From the NCBI GenBank assembly GCA_943787485.1, contig CALSMP010000001.1, forward strand, positions 248,001-312,000: a DNA stretch of 64,000 nucleotides, read 5' to 3'. The stretch comes from an uncultured Luminiphilus sp. Lineage in GTDB: Bacteria; Pseudomonadota; Gammaproteobacteria; Pseudomonadales; Halieaceae. Positions 20,132 through 29,798 of this stretch are shown here, piece by piece (position 1 is the first letter of the stretch; the number at the start of each line of letters is the position of its first letter). A program made the translations under genes and the position numbers. The notes under the pieces are model-generated. The model had not been told where the DNA came from. It did not search any database and was given only the letters and a program-made list of their open reading frames with translations.

Positions 20132-21007
20132 TTGCGTATCCTATTGCTTGGGGCTGATACCCCGATCGGACATTCGTTGCGGGCATTTTTGGCCCCGTTA
20201 CAGCGCCATGAACTCATTCAAGCGCCGCTCGAGTCGACGCGCCTTAATCGTTCCCGCCAAGCAAAAAAACTCCTCAAGTCCGCCGATCCCGGCATCATTC
20301 TAGACGCTCGCCTAATTAGTTTGATTGATCGCGAAGACGATTTGCAGCCGGACGACCTTGAGCGGACTCGGTGGTTGGGCGAAACCAGTGCCAAGTTGGG
20401 CTGTCGTTATTTCTTGTTGTCGAGTTCTCGGGTGTTTTCCGGCTCACTTCGGCGGGCCTACCGCGAGAGCGATTCACCCGATGCGACAGATGCGCTGGGT
20501 CAAATCATGATGGACACTGAGCGGCACTTGTCTGGGCTTATAGAGTCTCTTTTTATCCTGCGACTCGGCTGGGTCTTTTCAGGGCGAGGTCCGAGTGCCT
20601 TTAATCGGTTGCTGGACCAGCTGCGGGCTGGCGTACCAATACAGGCCTCTGACAATCGTCGAGACTGCCCCGTGCACAGTGCTGAGGTTGCCCGCGTGAT
20701 TGCGGGAATCATCGATCAAATCGAAGTCGGTGCGCCGTCCCGCGGTCTTTTTCATTACGGCAGTGAAGGCGACACCGGTTACTTTTCCTTTATCGAGGCC
20801 GTCGTGGCTGTCGCCTCACAGTTTGAGGCCTTTCCGGGCGCGGCTGAGTTGCTCGAGGAGGACTTTACGACCCCCGTTGTGAATCGGTCTCTCGATTGTG
20901 GCGCCATTCGCCATCGTTTTGGTATTCAACGTCGACCCTGGCGAGATTTTGTAGAGCGGGCTATTCGGCGGTACATTGAAATTTATTGCGAGGAGCAAAC
21001 CGCATGA
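20132..21007 (+). CDS. RmlD-like NAD(P)-binding protein lacking the catalytic YxxxK
   Basis: The 291-residue protein starts at TTG with MRILLLGADTPIGHSLRAFL, a Rossmann glycine motif (GxxxxxG). The order of blocks follows dTDP-4-dehydrorhamnose reductase: SSSRVFSG for STDYVFDG, AYRESD for YTEED, and LRLGWVFS for LRTSWVYG. At the active site, where the family has YGxSK, this protein reads LGQIMMDTE, so both Tyr and Lys are gone. It may bind a nucleotide or sugar without the usual reduction. Its stop overlaps the moaB start (ATGA). No rhamnose pathway genes are near. Confidence 0.7.
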   Translation: MRILLLGADTPIGHSLRAFLAPLQRHELIQAPLESTRLNRSRQAKKLLKSADPGIILDARLISLIDREDDLQPDDLERTRWLGETSAKLGCRYFLLSSSRVFSGSLRRAYRESDSPDATDALGQIMMDTERHLSGLIESLFILRLGWVFSGRGPSAFNRLLDQLRAGVPIQASDNRRDCPVHSAEVARVIAGIIDQIEVGAPSRGLFHYGSEGDTGYFSFIEAVVAVASQFEAFPGAAELLEEDFTTPVVNRSLDCGAIRHRFGIQRRPWRDFVERAIRRYIEIYCEEQTA

Positions 21008-21516
21008 GTGACGATGACCCCATTGGCTTGGGTATTGCCGTGTTAACCGTTAGCGACACCCGCTCCGAAGACAACGATACCTCCGGAGACTTTCTGTGCG
21101 AAGCCGCCGTGGCAGCGGGTCACCAGTTGATTGAGCGGCAGATTGTTAAGGATGACATTTACCAGATTCGTGCCGTGATCTCCGCTTGGATTGCCGATGC
21201 CAACGTCGCTGCTGTGCTGGTGACCGGTGGTACTGGATTTTCCGGGCGGGATTCGACACCCGAAGCCGTGGCGCCCCTGTTCGATAAGCAGATCGAGGGA
21301 TTTGGCGAGCTGTTTAGATTTCTCTCCTATGAGGAGATCGGGTCCTCGACCATCCAATCTCGTGCTCTCGGCGGGTTCGCCAACAGCACGGTTATCTTTT
21401 GCATGCCCGGGTCTACGGGTGCCTGCAAGACGGCGTGGAACCGCATTCTTAGCGAGCAACTCGACAGTCGCCATAAACCCTGTAACTACGTGGGCGTTCT
21501 GGGCGGACATGAATAG
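21004..21516 (+). CDS. moaB: Molybdenum cofactor biosynthesis protein MoaB
   Basis: MoaB/MogA-type proteins adenylylate molybdopterin. The ORF track opens at 20986, but the ATG at 21004 gives MSDDDPIGLGIAVLTVSDTR and a 4-base overlap with the upstream stop. The 170-residue product has VTGGTGFSGRDSTPEA and FCMPGSTGACKTAWNRIL, the molybdopterin-binding signature blocks. moeA follows after two bases. The pair covers the last steps of cofactor assembly; no moaA/moaC is in the window. Confidence 0.93.
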   Translation: MSDDDPIGLGIAVLTVSDTRSEDNDTSGDFLCEAAVAAGHQLIERQIVKDDIYQIRAVISAWIADANVAAVLVTGGTGFSGRDSTPEAVAPLFDKQIEGFGELFRFLSYEEIGSSTIQSRALGGFANSTVIFCMPGSTGACKTAWNRILSEQLDSRHKPCNYVGVLGGHE

Positions 21517-21518
21517 CC

Positions 21519-22736
21519 TTGGCACTGTTACCGCTCAATGACGCGTTGGCGCAAATCCTCTCGACAGCGCCCGCTCCGCCGAAGGTAGAGTCGCTTTCCA
21601 TCTTTGACGGACTCGGCCGAGTCCTTGGGGCCTCGGTGGTTAATCCGCGCGATGTTCCTCCCTTCGACAACAGTGCAATGGACGGGTACGCCGTCCGTGC
21701 CGCGGAGCTGCCCGCAACGCTCAGGGTGAGTCAACGGATTCCCGCGGGGGCGCCGGCAGCGCCTCTAGAGCCCGGGACGGTTGCCCGGGTCTTTACCGGA
21801 GCGGTAATACCTCCGGGCGCCGATGCGGTGGTTATGCAAGAGGACGTTTCAGTCCCGCCAGGGGAGGCTATTGAGGTGACCTTTGGGCAGCCGGCCACCG
21901 TGGGTCAGCATATTCGTCGCCGGGGCAGTGACATTATGGCCGGCCTGACGGTACTGGAGCCCGGCCGAGTACTGCAGCCGCAGGACCTTGCGCTGCTCGC
22001 GGCAACGGGAGCGCCGCGGGTTGAGGTTTATCGGCGACTGCGGGTGGCGATTTTTTCTACCGGCGATGAGTTGGTGCCCCCCGGTAAGGTCCCCGAGGAC
22101 TGGCAGATTTTCAACAGCAACAGCGTGCAGCTTGCGACCCAAATACAAGCCTTGGGATGCGAGCCAATTCTGCTGGAAACCCAAGGCGATAATCCCACCG
22201 AGATCGGGGCGGCTCTAAGACACGCCGCTACCGTTGCAGACTGCATCGTGACCTCCGGTGGCGTGTCGGTGGGGGAGGAAGATCACGTTCGTGCGCAAAT
22301 TGAACAACATGGAGAACTCACCTTGTGGAAGCTTGCTATCAAGCCGGGCAAGCCAGTGGCTTACGGCCATGTCCAGGGGTGTCCAATTTTTGGGTTGCCG
22401 GGCAACCCTGTTTCCACGTGGGTAACTTTTGGTCTCGTGGTCAAGCCATGGTTGTTGGCAGCGCAAGGTGCTGTGGTGCCAAAGCATCGGCGCCTCGCGT
22501 GTCGCGCTGATTTCGAGAGGCCCCTGCCCGGGTCCCGAGAGGAGTACCTTCGGGTTGTGATGTCTGGGGGTGGCAAGCTCGCAGCATTAGCGGGTGATCA
22601 AAGTAGCGGCGTGTTGAGCAGCGTGGGACGGGCTGACGGACTAGCGATAATTCCGCCGGGTCAGACGCTTCGCGTCGGTGATCCGGTGGATGTTGTGTTG
22701 ATCACAGAGTTCCTGTCGCCTAACGCCGCAGGCTGA
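21519..22736 (+). CDS. moeA: Molybdopterin molybdenumtransferase MoeA
   Basis: MoeA inserts molybdate into adenylylated molybdopterin. The 405-residue protein starts at TTG (MALLPLNDALAQIL) and has the N-terminal VPPFDNSAMDGYAVR, the domain III signature TSGGVSVGEEDHV and the LPGNPVSTWVTF loop. The family C-terminal domain is complete. It is convergent with fabB, with only 10 bases between the stops and no obvious terminator. Confidence 0.95.
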   Translation: MALLPLNDALAQILSTAPAPPKVESLSIFDGLGRVLGASVVNPRDVPPFDNSAMDGYAVRAAELPATLRVSQRIPAGAPAAPLEPGTVARVFTGAVIPPGADAVVMQEDVSVPPGEAIEVTFGQPATVGQHIRRRGSDIMAGLTVLEPGRVLQPQDLALLAATGAPRVEVYRRLRVAIFSTGDELVPPGKVPEDWQIFNSNSVQLATQIQALGCEPILLETQGDNPTEIGAALRHAATVADCIVTSGGVSVGEEDHVRAQIEQHGELTLWKLAIKPGKPVAYGHVQGCPIFGLPGNPVSTWVTFGLVVKPWLLAAQGAVVPKHRRLACRADFERPLPGSREEYLRVVMSGGGKLAALAGDQSSGVLSSVGRADGLAIIPPGQTLRVGDPVDVVLITEFLSPNAAG

Positions 22737-22746
22737 TGCGCATGGG

Positions 22747-23973
22747 TCAGGCGCTGTAACGCTTAAAAACAAGGGTAGCGTTTGTTCCGCCAAAGCCAAA
22801 GCTGTTGGACATCACCCGCTGCAATCCTGCGTTGTCCATGCGTTGCTGCGCGATGCGAATGCCTTCTGCGCCCGGGTCTAGATTTTCGATATTGGCAGAG
22901 GCGGCGATGAAGTCATCGCGCATCATCAGGAGGCTGTAGATGGCTTCCTGCACGCCAGCGGCGCCGAGGGAATGACCACTTAAGGATTTGGTGGATCCAA
23001 CCCAGGGAGTCTGCGCGTCGGCACCAAACACGTCTTTCACGGCTTTGAGCTCCTGAATATCCCCCGCGGGGGTGCTAGTGCCGTGAGCGTTGATGTAGTC
23101 GACTGGCCCATCGAGCGTTGCCATGGCTTGTTGCATACAACGCACTGCACCCTCACCGGAGGGCGCCACCATGTCATGACCATCACTGGTCGCGCCATAC
23201 CCCACAATTTCGGCATAAATGGTCGCGCCCCGGGCAAGGGCATGGTCAAGAGACTCGAGCACTAACATGCCGCCACCACCGGCAATCACAAAACCATCGC
23301 GGTCCGCGTCGTAAGCGCGTGATGCGCGCGCGGGGTCGTCGTTGTATTTTGTCGACAGAGCGCCCATGGCATCGAAGAGACTGCTCATGGTCCAGTGAAG
23401 CTCTTCCCCTCCACCGGCGAAGACCACATCCTGCTTGCCCAGTTGGATCAGCTCGGCGGCGTTACCAATACAGTGAGCACTGGTGGAGCAGGCGGAAGAA
23501 ATTGAATAATTGACGCCTTTAATCTGGAACGGGGTTGCCAGGCAGGCGGAGACGGTGCTGCCCATGGTTTGGGTTACCCGATAGGGGCCGACCCGACGCA
23601 AACCGCGCTCGCGCAGGATGTCCGCGGCCTCGACCTGGCTCGCTGAAGACGCGCCCCCGGATCCGGCGACAATGCCTGTCCGCGGATTCGACACCTGCTC
23701 TTCACTGAGTCCGGCATCGGCGATGGCTTGCTGCAGACTTAAGTACGCGTAGCCCGCGGCATCGCCCATGAAGCGCCATTGTTTGCGGTCGATGTGTTCA
23801 GCCAACTCGATGTTGGGCTGGCCCGCGACGTGGGAGCGCATCCCCGCATCGACATGGGCCTGGCAATGGGAGATACCCGATTGACCGCTCTTGAGCGCAG
23901 CTACTACCGCCTCAATCTCGTTGCCGAGGCAGGAGACGATGCCCATTCCCGTGACAACAACCCGCGCTGCCAT
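22747..23973 (-). CDS. fabB: 3-oxoacyl-ACP synthase I
   Basis: FabB elongates cis-3-decenoyl-ACP and so is needed for unsaturated fatty acids. The 408-residue protein starts [18 protein letters not shown]. The catalytic cysteine lies in [14 protein letters not shown] and the two histidines in [12 protein letters not shown] and [14 protein letters not shown]. Its start overlaps the fabA stop by one base, so the two are coupled. Confidence 0.96.
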   Translation of the reverse strand: MAARVVVTGMGIVSCLGNEIEAVVAALKSGQSGISHCQAHVDAGMRSHVAGQPNIELAEHIDRKQWRFMGDAAGYAYLSLQQAIADAGLSEEQVSNPRTGIVAGSGGASSASQVEAADILRERGLRRVGPYRVTQTMGSTVSACLATPFQIKGVNYSISSACSTSAHCIGNAAELIQLGKQDVVFAGGGEELHWTMSSLFDAMGALSTKYNDDPARASRAYDADRDGFVIAGGGGMLVLESLDHALARGATIYAEIVGYGATSDGHDMVAPSGEGAVRCMQQAMATLDGPVDYINAHGTSTPAGDIQELKAVKDVFGADAQTPWVGSTKSLSGHSLGAAGVQEAIYSLLMMRDDFIAASANIENLDPGAEGIRIAQQRMDNAGLQRVMSNSFGFGGTNATLVFKRYSA

Positions 23974-24503
23974 CAGAACGTTTCCGTCGAGCTGAAGAGG
24001 CCCACGCGTAGGTCGTTGGCGGTGTAGATGATATTCCCATCGACGGCCACAGAACCGTTGGCGATACCCATGATGAGCTTGCGCTCGATGACGCGTTTCA
24101 TCGAAATACGGTATTCCACTTTTTTGGCGCTAGGCAGGATTTGTCCAGTGAACTTCACCTCGCCACAGCCGAGGGCTCGGCCGCGCCCCGGATTTCCTCT
24201 CCACCCGAGGAAAAATCCCACCAGCTGCCACATGGCGTCAAGCCCGAGACAGCCTGGCATCACCGGATCTCCTGGAAAGTGGCAGGCAAAAAACCACAGG
24301 TCGGGATGAATATCGAGCTCCGCAATGATTTCGCCCTTGCCGAATTCGCCTCCCTCCGAACTGATGTGCCTAACGCGGTCGACCATCAGCATGTTATCGA
24401 CAGGCAATTGAGCATTGCCGGGGCCGAATAACTCTCCGAGTCCACAGGCGACGAGCTCTTCCTTGGTGTAGCTGGACTGTTGAACGTGAGTTGGCGCGGT
24501 CAT
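23973..24503 (-). CDS. fabA: 3-hydroxydecanoyl-ACP dehydratase/isomerase
   Basis: FabA introduces the cis double bond at C10 in anaerobic unsaturated fatty acid synthesis. The 176-residue hot-dog fold protein has the active-site histidine in [12 protein letters not shown] and the aspartate in [17 protein letters not shown]. It forms a two-gene operon with fabB. No FabR-type operator was recognised upstream. Confidence 0.97.
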   Translation of the reverse strand: MTAPTHVQQSSYTKEELVACGLGELFGPGNAQLPVDNMLMVDRVRHISSEGGEFGKGEIIAELDIHPDLWFFACHFPGDPVMPGCLGLDAMWQLVGFFLGWRGNPGRGRALGCGEVKFTGQILPSAKKVEYRISMKRVIERKLIMGIANGSVAVDGNIIYTANDLRVGLFSSTETF

Positions 24504-24825
24504 AGGGGTCCGTCGGGCTGATTGTTAGTCGGGCTGTGTGTTAAAGGTGCAGGTAAAACGGTGATGCAGGCAGAAAGTGGCTCGCCAGCTCAACGAGCTT
24601 AGATTTGCAGCGGCCTCGCCTTTGCTACGGCGCGAAGTGTAATGCCAAAGGCGCTCTCGGCCAAGCCTTTAGAGGTCAGCTAGTGTCTACTGTTATGCTC
24701 GCTGAGTGGGCCTCAAATGGCACATTCCCCTGAAAATTCGGGGGTTTTACGGGTGATCGATGCTCAACCGGTGTTGGGGGATTGAGTTACAATGCCGGCC
24801 CCAAAAGACCTGAGGAAGCAACTAG
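24504..24825. other. Intergenic region between fabA and manC
   Basis: This 322-base stretch separates two divergent genes and should hold both promoters. I see no credible gene in it. The only structure noted is a hairpin at 24727-24748. Confidence 0.6.
24727..24748 (+). terminator. Hairpin with short T run upstream of manC
   Basis: CCCCTGAA and TTCGGGGG pair with one G-T, followed by TTTTA. It lies about 80 bases before the manC ATG, within the likely leader. With only four T it may be an attenuator-like element or chance. Confidence 0.25.
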
Positions 24826-26238
24826 ATGCTTGTCCCCGTTCTATTGTCAGGCGGTGTCGGCAGTCGACTGTGGCCGGTGTCCCGCGAGGGGCGGCCGAAA
24901 CAGTTCCTGCCCATGAGTGGCACGCTGTCCATGCTTCAGTCGACGTGTCAGCGGGTCGACGCTGCGGCCCCGTCACCCCCTATCGTCGTCTGCAATGAAG
25001 AGCATCGGTTTTTAGTGGCGGAGCAGCTCCGAGAGATTGGCGTCTCCCCCCAAGCCCTCGTGCTTGAGCCCGAGGGCCGCAATACGGCACCGGCCATTGC
25101 CCTGGCGGCTTTCCAGGCCCTATCTGTTAACAGCGACAGTGTCCTGCTGGTCTTGCCCGCGGATCACCACATGAGCAACGTTGACGCCTTTGTGGCGGCC
25201 CTTGCGCCGGCGAGAGCGGCGGCCGCGGACGGTCGGCTGGTGACCTTTGGTGTGGTCCCCTCGCGGGCGGAAACGGGCTACGGCTACATCAGATGTGGCG
25301 ACGAGATGTCCTGCGGGGCGCGCGAGCTAGCCGAATTTGTTGAGAAGCCTGATGAGGCTACGGCCGTTGGTTACGTTGACTCCGGGGATTATGTTTGGAA
25401 CAGCGGTATGTTCCTGTTTCGGGCGGATCGCTATCTGGAAGCGCTGCGGGCGTCGAACCCTGCGATTTACACAGCCTGCGAAAAGGCCATGGCCTCGGCG
25501 ACGACAGATATGGATTTTCTGCGGCCCGACCCCGAGCTTTTCAAGGCCTGTCCCAGTGATAGCATCGATTACGCGGTCATGGAGCACACCGAGTACGGTG
25601 CCGTCGTGCCGCTTGAGTGCGGTTGGAGTGACATCGGCGCCTGGTCAGCGCTCTGGGACGTTGGGACATCGGATGATCAGGGCAACGTGTTGGTGGGCGA
25701 CGTGTTGGCCCACGCCACGCAAAATAGTTACCTTCGGAGCGAAAGCCGGCTCGTAGCAACCACTGGGGTAGATAATATTGTTGTGGTTGAAACGGCCGAT
25801 GCTGTCCTGGTCGCCAGTCGCGATCAGGTACAGGGCGTTAAGGAGATTGTGTCAGCACTTAAAGCCGCCAAGCGCAGCGAAGCGACGGTCCATCAGCGCG
25901 TTTACCGGCCCTGGGGGTCTTACGAATCCTTGGTTGAGTCAGAGGGCTTTCAGGTCAAACGAATTATTGTCCAGCCCGGGCATAAGCTGTCGCTGCAAAA
26001 GCATTTTCACCGCGCCGAGCACTGGATCGTTGTGCGAGGTACTGCTGAAGTTACCCGGGGTGATGAGGTCTTTACGCTGTCTGAAGATCAATCGACCTAC
26101 ATTCCTCTAGGGACCGTGCATCGCCTGGTTAATCCCGGGCAGATACCGCTTGAGCTGATTGAGGTTCAGTCGGGGTCGTATCTCGGCGAGGATGACATCG
26201 TCCGGTTTGAGGACGTCTACGGCCGGCAACAATCCTAG
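24826..26238 (+). CDS. manC: Mannose-1-phosphate guanylyltransferase / mannose-6-phosphate isomerase
   Basis: This is a bifunctional enzyme making GDP-mannose. The 470-residue protein has the nucleotidyltransferase start LLSGGVGSRLWPVSREGRPKQFL and the FVEKPD block. From about residue 350 a cupin-type isomerase domain follows (RPWGSYESLVESEGFQVKRI, PGHKLSLQKHFHRAEHWIVV). Together with manB and galU downstream it supplies sugar nucleotides for polysaccharide or LPS. The AlgA/CpsB/ManC names refer to the same family, so the role (for example alginate versus O-antigen) stays open. Confidence 0.93.
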   Translation: MLVPVLLSGGVGSRLWPVSREGRPKQFLPMSGTLSMLQSTCQRVDAAAPSPPIVVCNEEHRFLVAEQLREIGVSPQALVLEPEGRNTAPAIALAAFQALSVNSDSVLLVLPADHHMSNVDAFVAALAPARAAAADGRLVTFGVVPSRAETGYGYIRCGDEMSCGARELAEFVEKPDEATAVGYVDSGDYVWNSGMFLFRADRYLEALRASNPAIYTACEKAMASATTDMDFLRPDPELFKACPSDSIDYAVMEHTEYGAVVPLECGWSDIGAWSALWDVGTSDDQGNVLVGDVLAHATQNSYLRSESRLVATTGVDNIVVVETADAVLVASRDQVQGVKEIVSALKAAKRSEATVHQRVYRPWGSYESLVESEGFQVKRIIVQPGHKLSLQKHFHRAEHWIVVRGTAEVTRGDEVFTLSEDQSTYIPLGTVHRLVNPGQIPLELIEVQSGSYLGEDDIVRFEDVYGRQQS

Positions 26239-26279
26239 CGCGGTGAATTGCCAGTGACCTTAATGCCAAGCCAAAGCGT

Positions 26280-26326
26280 AGTTCAGTAACAGTTCAGCTA
26301 ACAGTTCAGCTAACAGTTCAGCTAAC
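26280..26326. repeat. Tandem 12-bp repeat, AGTTCAGCTAAC
   Basis: Three exact copies of AGTTCAGCTAAC (26291-26326) follow an 11-base variant, AGTTCAGTAAC (26280-26290). The array lies 45 bases before galU, in the gap after manC. The unit has no obvious dyad. It may be a slippage product or a cluster of binding sites. Confidence 0.9.
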
Positions 26327-26371
26327 AAGGGTGCCCGACATTTTCATCGGTCGCCACGTGAGAGGAAACCC

Positions 26372-27208
26372 ATGATTCGAAAGTGCCTTTTTCCGGTGGC
26401 TGGTTACGGCACCCGTTTTTTGCCCGCGACCAAAAGCATGCCCAAAGAGATGCTTCCCATCGTCAACAAACCCTTGGTGCAGTATGGGGTTGAAGAGGCA
26501 ATGGAAGCCGGAATGACCAACTGCGCATTTGTGACGGGTCGCGGCAAGCGCGCGATTGCTGATCATTTTGATATCAGCTACGAATTGGAACATCAGATAG
26601 CTGGGAGCAGCAAAGAGTCCCTGCTAACCAGCATTCGCGATGTCATTGATCGCGGCACTTTTACCATGGTCAGGCAGCGCGAAATGCTGGGGTTGGGCCA
26701 CGCCATTCTCACGGGGGAATCACTGATTGGTCCGGAAGCTTTTGGGGTGGTGTTATCAGACGACCTGTGTTTCAACGATGGCGGCCCCGGCGTCCTATCG
26801 CAAATGGCCGAACTCTACCGTCAGTTTCGTTGCTCCATCGTCGCGGTCATGGAGGTCCCCGAGGCAGAGATTCACAAGTACGGGGTAATCGCCGGCGAGA
26901 CTATGAAAGATGGGTTATATCGGGTTGAGCGAATGGTAGAAAAACCCTCTGCCGATGAAGCCCCCTCCAATTTGGCGATTATCGGTCGTTACATTTTAAC
27001 CCCCGATATCTTCGACATTATTCGAGGGACGCCGCCAGGGGCGAATGGCGAAGTCCAAATTACTGACGCGTTGCAGGCTCAGGCAAAAGCGGGTTGCGTT
27101 ATGGCTTACCGCTTCAAGGGCCGACGTTTTGACTGCGGAAGTGTCCCCGGTTTTGTTGAGGCCACCAACCACGTCTATGAACACGTTTACGGTAGAGACA
27201 CGCTATGA
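26372..27208 (+). CDS. galU: UTP--glucose-1-phosphate uridylyltransferase
   Basis: GalU makes UDP-glucose. The 278-residue protein starts MIRKCLFPVAGYGTRFLPATKSMPKEMLPI, the nucleotide-binding signature, and has VVLSDDLCFN and VEKPSADEAPSNLAIIGRYIL. Its stop overlaps the manB start in ATGA. GAGAGGAAA lies before the ATG. Confidence 0.96.
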   Translation: MIRKCLFPVAGYGTRFLPATKSMPKEMLPIVNKPLVQYGVEEAMEAGMTNCAFVTGRGKRAIADHFDISYELEHQIAGSSKESLLTSIRDVIDRGTFTMVRQREMLGLGHAILTGESLIGPEAFGVVLSDDLCFNDGGPGVLSQMAELYRQFRCSIVAVMEVPEAEIHKYGVIAGETMKDGLYRVERMVEKPSADEAPSNLAIIGRYILTPDIFDIIRGTPPGANGEVQITDALQAQAKAGCVMAYRFKGRRFDCGSVPGFVEATNHVYEHVYGRDTL

Positions 27209-28560
27209 GTGACCCCATCACCTGCTTTAAAGCCTATGACGTACGAGGCAGGGTGCCCGATCAGTTGAACGAAGATATCGCGCGGCGCATCGGGCGCGGG
27301 TTTGCCGACGTCATCAAGCCAACCAGCGTAGTGGTGGGTCATGATATCCGTCTGACGAGCCCGGCCCTGAAGGACGCGGTAATCGATGGGCTTCGGGAGC
27401 AGGGAGTGAATGTTATTGATATCGGGCTTTGCGGCACGGAAGAAATTTATTTTGCGACCAGCCACCTGAAAGCGGGAGGGGGCATTGCGGTAACCGCCAG
27501 CCACAATCCCAAGGATTACAACGGCATGAAATTCGTTCGTGAGGAATCTCGCCCTATCTCAAGCGACTCGGGATTGGTCGAGATCAAAGGCCTCGCTGAA
27601 GAAAATCAGTTTGTCGCCGCGCCACAGCGGGGCAGCTACGAGGCTATGTCTACCCTCGATGCCTATGTGGCGCACTTGGTCAGCTATGTCGATGTAAGTA
27701 AGCTGAAGCCGCTGCACATTGTGTGTAACGCGGGCAACGGCGGTGCCGGCCACGTCATCGATGCGCTTGAGCCTCATCTTCCTTTTCGGTTTACCAAGGT
27801 GCATCACGAGCCCGACGGTGAGTTTCCTCACGGTGTACCCAATCCGCTTTTGCTCGAAAATCGTGAAGCCACGGCAGCGGTGGTGAGGGCGGAGGCAGCT
27901 GATCTGGGCATCGCCTGGGATGGGGACTTCGATCGCTGTTTCTTTTTTACCGCCGCCGGCGAGTTCGTTGAAGGCTATTACATTGTTGGCCTGCTGGCAG
28001 ATGCCTTTTTGGCTCAGTACGGACCCCAGCGGATCGTGCACGACCCGCGGCTGACGTGGAATACCCGCGCCATGACCGAAGCTGCCGGCGGTGAAGCGGT
28101 GCAAAGTAGGACTGGGCACGCATTCATTAAACAGCGGATGCGAGAGGTCGACGCCATTTACGGCGGTGAAATGAGCGCGCATCACTATTTTAGGGATTTC
28201 GCCTACTGCGACAGCGGCATGATTCCCTGGCTGTTGGTCGCAGCCCTAATCAGCCAGCGGGGGCGAGGTCTGGCTGAGTTGGTGGCAGAGAGAGAGGCGG
28301 CTTTTCCCTGCTCGGGGGAGATCAATCGAGAGATCGCTGATCCCAAGGCATTGTTGACGCAGGCGGAGGCCCTATATGGCGCCGATGCGACCTCCATCCA
28401 GCATCTGGACGGACTCAGTGTCGAGATGGAGCAGTGGCGCTTCAACTTGCGCATATCCAATACTGAACCTGTTGTCAGGTTAAACGTCGAGAGCCGGGCG
28501 GATAGCGCGCTCATGAAGGAGAAAACCGAGGAGCTACTCGCGTTCATTGACCAGTTCTAG
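27205..28560 (+). CDS. manB: Phosphomannomutase
   Basis: This enzyme converts mannose-6-phosphate to mannose-1-phosphate, the substrate of ManC. The 451-residue protein starts with CFKAYDVRGRVPDQLNEDIA, has the phosphoserine loop VTASHNPKDYNGMKFVRE, the metal loop AWDGDFDRCF and the sugar-binding GGEMSAHHYFRDF. It matches CpsG/ManB best. Some relatives, such as AlgC, also act on glucose phosphates. It overlaps galU by 4 bases. Confidence 0.93.
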   Translation: MSDPITCFKAYDVRGRVPDQLNEDIARRIGRGFADVIKPTSVVVGHDIRLTSPALKDAVIDGLREQGVNVIDIGLCGTEEIYFATSHLKAGGGIAVTASHNPKDYNGMKFVREESRPISSDSGLVEIKGLAEENQFVAAPQRGSYEAMSTLDAYVAHLVSYVDVSKLKPLHIVCNAGNGGAGHVIDALEPHLPFRFTKVHHEPDGEFPHGVPNPLLLENREATAAVVRAEAADLGIAWDGDFDRCFFFTAAGEFVEGYYIVGLLADAFLAQYGPQRIVHDPRLTWNTRAMTEAAGGEAVQSRTGHAFIKQRMREVDAIYGGEMSAHHYFRDFAYCDSGMIPWLLVAALISQRGRGLAELVAEREAAFPCSGEINREIADPKALLTQAEALYGADATSIQHLDGLSVEMEQWRFNLRISNTEPVVRLNVESRADSALMKEKTEELLAFIDQF

Positions 28561-28600
28561 GGAGCGGTCTCCGCGCTGACCTGTATGGCTGTGTAGACTC

Positions 28601-29567
28601 TCAGCGGTTGCGAGCCACCGCGAGTTCCGCAAGGGCAACCAAGGCGTCTTTGGCCGGCGAAGCGCCGACGAGGGCGAGCCCGGCCAAGGCCTTCTGTTGA
28701 TGTTCTAGTGCTTGGTTTTGCGTGTATTCGATCCCACCAGAGCGGCGAACGGCAGTGATAACGTCGCTCAGATGCTCGCTGCTTTTGTCTGCTAGCGACT
28801 GCCTGATCAGGGCAGCGTCAGTCGTCGAACCTGCGGTCATGGTGTAAATGAGCGGCAGAGTAGGCTTGCCCTCGTTAAGATCATCTCCAACTTGCTTACC
28901 GGTCACCTCGGGATCCCCCGTGTAATCGAGCACGTCGTCGACCATTTGAAAGGCGATGCCAAGGTGGCGTCCATAGTCCGCTAGGGCGGCTTGCATGTCT
29001 GACCCGTGGTCGTTGAGCATGGCAGGCCCCTTGCATGCTGCCGCGAACAGCGCCGCAGTCTTGCGCTCAATGACTTCTAGGTATTGGCATTCCGTCACCG
29101 AAGGGTCGCCAGCACGCATCAACTGGAGCACTTCACCCTCGGCGATCACGTTGGTGGTGTCTGCCATATGATCGAGCAGGTCCATGTTGGCAAGCTGGAC
29201 CATTAACTGAAAAGCCCGGGTGTAAATGAAGTCGCCGACCAGCACACTGGAGGCGTTACCAAAATGCGCATTAGCCGTCGGGCGCCCGCGGCGCAGGGTC
29301 GAAATGTCTACCCACGTCGTCATGAAGCAGGGTTGCGGTGTGGATAAATTCGACGACGGCGGCGAACTTAATAGCTCTGTCATCGACCTTTTCCAGCGCT
29401 TTGGCCGTGAGGAGTGCCAGCAGGGGCCGAAGTCGCTTACCTCCAGCATCAACAATGTAATGGCCAATGTTCTCGACCAGCTCGACGTCAGATTGGAGCT
29501 GATCGATGATCAGCTGGTTAACGCGTTCAAAATCGTCCGCCACACAGGCTCGGATGGTCTCTATCAC
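28601..29567 (-). CDS. ispB: Octaprenyl diphosphate synthase, frameshifted in this sequence
   Basis: IspB makes the ubiquinone side chain. The N-terminal frame (MIETIRACVADDFERVNQLI to IHTATLLHDDV) runs from 29567 and then goes out of frame at a GGG (29311-29313 on the plus strand). The rest (STLRRGRPTANAHFGNASSVLVGDFIYTR onwards) is in the next frame to 28601. Removing one G restores LLHDDVVDISTLRRGR with the first DDxxD and gives 321 residues (323 in E. coli). The second Asp motif (VDDVLDYTGD) is intact. It is an essential gene divergent from rplU, so the shift is most likely a sequencing error. Confidence 0.92.
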
Positions 29568-29798
29568 TGGGGGCCTCCAAAATCAGCGCGGAGTATAGTG
29601 CGTTGAGCTCCTTTCTGTCATGGCGGAGCGGCTCGAAACCCAGCAAAATGGTCAAAAATGGGCTTGAACTGCTGGCTTTAGTCGCCTACTATTCGCGCCC
29701 CTGACCTCTGGCCATTGGCCCGAGGCACTGGTGCCGATGCTCTGCCTCCGCCAACGCGGACCACAATTTGCGAGCCGGCTAACTGAGTGGAGAGACCC

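Noticed and set aside
24504-24825. Small gene in the fabA-manC gap
   Set aside because: The only ORF there (from 24792) overlaps manC in another frame and has no recognisable content.
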